Source: Siphonodentalium dalli
Lineage: Eukaryota > Mollusca > Scaphopoda > Gadilida > Siphonodentaliidae
Reading direction: 5' to 3'
Assembly: GCA_032622095.1 (NCBI GenBank)
Contig: CP136069.1
Span: forward strand, 932,001-996,000
DNA length: 64,000 nt
Position 1 is the first letter of the stretch, and each line of letters starts with the position of its first letter. The position numbers and the translations under genes are program-made. This document shows positions 61,971 to 64,000 of the stretch, one piece after another. A model generated the notes under the pieces. It did not search any database. It was not told where the DNA came from and was given only the letters and a program-made list of their open reading frames with translations.

Positions 61971-62261
61971 TTGTTTGAACATCATCTAAAAGCTATTTGT
62001 GCAAAAAGTTCCAACTCTCTGTATGCCATAAATCAAGTAATGAATTTCCTTCCTATTGACTGTCTCTGTATGCTGTATGTCACTTTAGTTCCCATATCCT
62101 CTGTTGAATTGAGCTATGGGGGAATGTTGGTACCCACAAACAAGTTGTTGTTCTACAGAGAGTTCTATAGACAATCGAAGATTTCACCTGCTCTCACATG
62201 TCTTATGACAGGATTCATTATGATTATTGATAGAATCAATATCAATACTTATAATTTTATA
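61971..62261 (+). pseudogene. Reverse-transcriptase C-terminal scrap (non-LTR element)
   Basis: The reading LFEHHLKAICAKSSNSLYAI followed by NQVMNFLP, a Cys-Leu-x-Met-Leu-Tyr segment and SYGG resembles the thumb region after the catalytic domain of CR1/jockey-type reverse transcriptases (H-L-K-x-I-C-x-K-x(3)-S-L-Y-x-I, then L-Y-x-T-L-V, then Y-G-G). A stop lies just upstream and no Tyr-x-Asp-Asp box is present, so this is a decayed fragment. It lies on the strand opposite to the host gene, in its putative intron. Confidence 0.45.
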
Positions 62262-62267
62262 TGTTTA

Positions 62268-62590
62268 TATGCCTGTCCCAGGTGGGACTAAAGTATACCT
62301 CTAATATTGAAAATGTTCTAAGTGGAAAATGGGGGATAACTACACACACACAAAAGTCGGACAGACCTCACAATCGCAGGTGCACAGGTTTCCATGGTAC
62401 TAGACATCTGTGTCAAGTTTAAAAACAATTGAACCAAAAATGTAGGAATAAAAGCTCGGACAAAGGTAGACCACTGCATTGAACATTTTCTATGTTAACA
62501 AAGGGAGATAACTCACAACACAAACAAGTCAAACAGACCTCATAATCGCATAGAAAAAGATAGAAAGAGAAAATAATTAGTTATAGTTAG
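62268..62590 (+). mobile_element. Family A element, short diverged copy
   Basis: The left end GTCCCAGGTGGGAC (62275-62288) keeps both stem arms of the family A palindrome while the loop has changed from AAT to AGGT. About 1.5 monomers follow (GGGGGATAACTACAC, AAAAGTCGGACAGACC, TCGCAGGTGCACAGG, AAATGTAGGAATAAAAGCTC). No microsatellite or right stem-loop is visible. Confidence 0.55.
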
Positions 62591-62779
62591 ACTGTACTAA
62601 ATACGCATTGACAAGTAGTCCCAATAGGGAATATTCAGATTAAGTTCAACAAACCCGGAGATAGAAAGAGAAAATAACATGAATGTTACACTGCCGGAGA
62701 TAGTCAGGGCCCCCCATCGACTAAAATGACAACAATAACATTTTTTATAACTCAAATGTGCAAACGCCTTGAAGATAGT

Positions 62780-63015
62780 CTATTTGAAGTTTTGAACTAA
62801 TCTGAATGGGAGTCAGATAGGGAACATCCACAAATTATTTTAAGAATTAATATGTAAGGAAAGAGTTCTGGTTCTGAATTCACAACTATTTGACCTGGTG
62901 ACGTCATTTAAACAAATCTGAATGCGAGTACCTAGAGAACATCCACACCAAATATCAACCCATTTGGTCTTATGGTTCTGAAGAAGACAATTCTGACAGA
63001 CGGACAGACTAATTA
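62780..63015 (+). mobile_element. Family F fragment, copy 4
   Basis: Monomer strings CTATTTGACCTGGTGACG, AAACAAATCTGAATGCGAG and ACCAAATATCAACCCATTTG lead into GACAGACGGACAGAC. It lacks a left palindrome and a right stem-loop. Confidence 0.5.
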
Positions 63016-63217
63016 CATTATATGTACCGTATTTTTTCAAACGGGCGTATAAACCACTCTAGCTCCCAACTAATAAGCTCACAAATTTACATATTTTTAT
63101 TTCCATGGCCTTGTTAGAATGTTGAGAATTCATGGTTATAAGATCAGGGCAGTTTGGAATCAGTAAACAACCCATATGTTTCTTTTGATTGTAACAGGTA
63201 ATGTACCAACTACTTAC

Positions 63218-63258
63218 GTGCATCTAGTGACACCAATTCCTCCCACATCATGGACAAC
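63218..63258 (-). CDS. Candidate 41-bp upstream coding exon of the Mab-21/cGLR gene
   Basis: On the minus strand a good acceptor (CATTACCTTTTAG) precedes 41 bases that end in GATGCAC, followed by the strong donor GTAAGTA. Read after one leading base it gives Leu-Ser-Met-Met-Trp-Glu-Glu-Leu-Val-Ser-Leu-Asp-Ala and leaves one base. That base (C) plus the first two of the main exon (GT) gives an Arg codon, and the frame then continues through Asp-Leu-Ser-Trp-Arg-Ser into the nucleotidyltransferase. Either of the two adjacent Met codons could start the protein, which would then have about 28 residues before the Met at 59372. The intron would be 3.8 kb. No similarity is claimed for these 13 residues; support is splice-site strength plus phase. 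Confidence 0.5.
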
Positions 63259-63261
63259 CTA

Positions 63262-63649
63262 AAAGGTAATGGCATGATTATAAAATACAAATATATAGTG
63301 TCAAATAGTAAGAGTGTTATTGTGTGCTTATTCATGTTGCTAGTTCTAAATATATTTAAAATATAGTCTAGACATGTTTTCACAAAATTATACTTTTTAT
63401 GGCATTTATGCAGAAAAGTCATAACTCTAGTGATTTTATATAATTTAGGTATGCTGAACAAGATTAGCCACAGCGCCAGTCAGATATTTATGTTCTTGAC
63501 CTATAAAATTGAGAAACAAAATGGCCACCAGAATATCCTAAATTTTTAACAGCATACCGATTACCTCTGACCAGAAGCAAGTGAATGATATGCAAGCGAT
63601 ATTATGCACCACTAAATCATTAACAAATGTTCACCATGTAAGAAATTAA
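63262..63649. other. Upstream flank of the candidate exon
   Basis: AT-rich sequence. No promoter element can be assigned with confidence, and no further exon is recognised. Confidence 0.3.
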
Positions 63650-64000
63650 AGTGTCAATGACACTGTAGCTCAACTTGGAGAGGGGATAATTTAATGCGTT
63701 ACAGTTAATAGTGCGATTAGGAACTCAGAAAGTGTCTGAGTATTCAATACTTTATTTTGTTTTTAATGGGAAACTTGGTATTTGTCTTTCCACTGCACCC
63801 TTCCACAATATTCATTCATAGAACAAATTTACGGCTCCAATCTAGAGGTCACCCCAAAGATCCATGTGAAGTTTGGCGATGATCGGATGAGAGATCTGAC
63901 CTGTAGGATGTGCTAACGAAAATTGTTGATGGACGCATGCTCAGACGGATGGACAACAGATGCCAACCCATGGCCATTGCTCAAACTTGACTTTGTCAAG
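63650..64000 (+). mobile_element. Family D element, short copy cut by the window end
   Basis: The left end has the perfect palindrome AGTGTCAATGACACT (63650-63664) and TAGCTCAACT (63666-63675). About one core monomer follows (CAATCTAGAGGTCACCCC, GTGAAGTTTGGCGATGATCG, CTGACCTGTAGGATGTGC), then AAATTGTTGATGGACG, a decayed ACGG stretch and CCATGGCCATTGCTCAAACT. The right stem arm TTGAGCTA should lie just beyond the window. This solo-monomer copy shows the minimal form of the element that holds the giant array. Confidence 0.7.

Overview
The window looks like nuclear DNA from a lophotrochozoan animal, most likely a bivalve mollusc. It is AT-rich and intron-bearing, and it is dense in tandem-repeat-containing mobile elements (cores of about 130-170 bp followed by ACGG-type microsatellites) of the kind described in bivalves as pearl-type or Helentron-associated elements. 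The species cannot be named from sequence alone. There is no bacterial-style operon, CRISPR array, rRNA or tRNA that I can support.

Layout. 1-1,000: the degraded 3' end of a non-LTR retrotransposon with an AATAAA signal and a GATT tail. 1,494-8,137: a patchwork of non-autonomous elements from five families, here called A to E. 8,138-49,970: one copy of family D whose core has grown into a satellite array of about 41.8 kb (roughly 250 monomers of about 165 bp). It is organised into 6-mer, 7-mer and longer higher-order repeats with several kilobase-scale tandem duplications. 50,109-54,185: family F elements, a palindrome-bearing 0.53 kb duplicated repeat and a double palindrome, bracketed by piggyBac-like ends. 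56,211-56,890: a 34-copy, 20-bp minisatellite with two variants. 57,667-57,901: a piggyBac-type MITE with TTAA on both sides. 57,971-59,422 (minus): the one convincing host protein-coding exon. 60,900-64,000: more palindromes, a reverse-transcriptase scrap, family A, F and D copies, and a 41-bp candidate upstream exon of the host gene.

The host gene encodes a Mab-21/cGAS-like nucleotidyltransferase (cGAS-like receptor type). It has the Gly-Ser motif, the Glu-x-Asp pair at cGAS spacing and a third Asp, so it is predicted to be catalytically competent. The domain sits in one exon of 1,452 bp with phase 1 at both ends. A 41-bp exon at 63,218-63,258 joins it in frame. Two weaker downstream exon candidates are given. 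An in-frame duplication of about 29-30 residues adds two His-His-His repeats at its C-terminal side.

The most notable pattern is architectural. Six element families with different cores each begin with a perfect or near-perfect 12-16 bp palindrome, usually just after an AC(N)AGAG-like string. They carry a single or tandem core of nucleosome-like length, and several end in a stem-loop followed by TAAAAA. The giant satellite retains both ends of such an element, which catches a transposable element core in the act of becoming a satellite.
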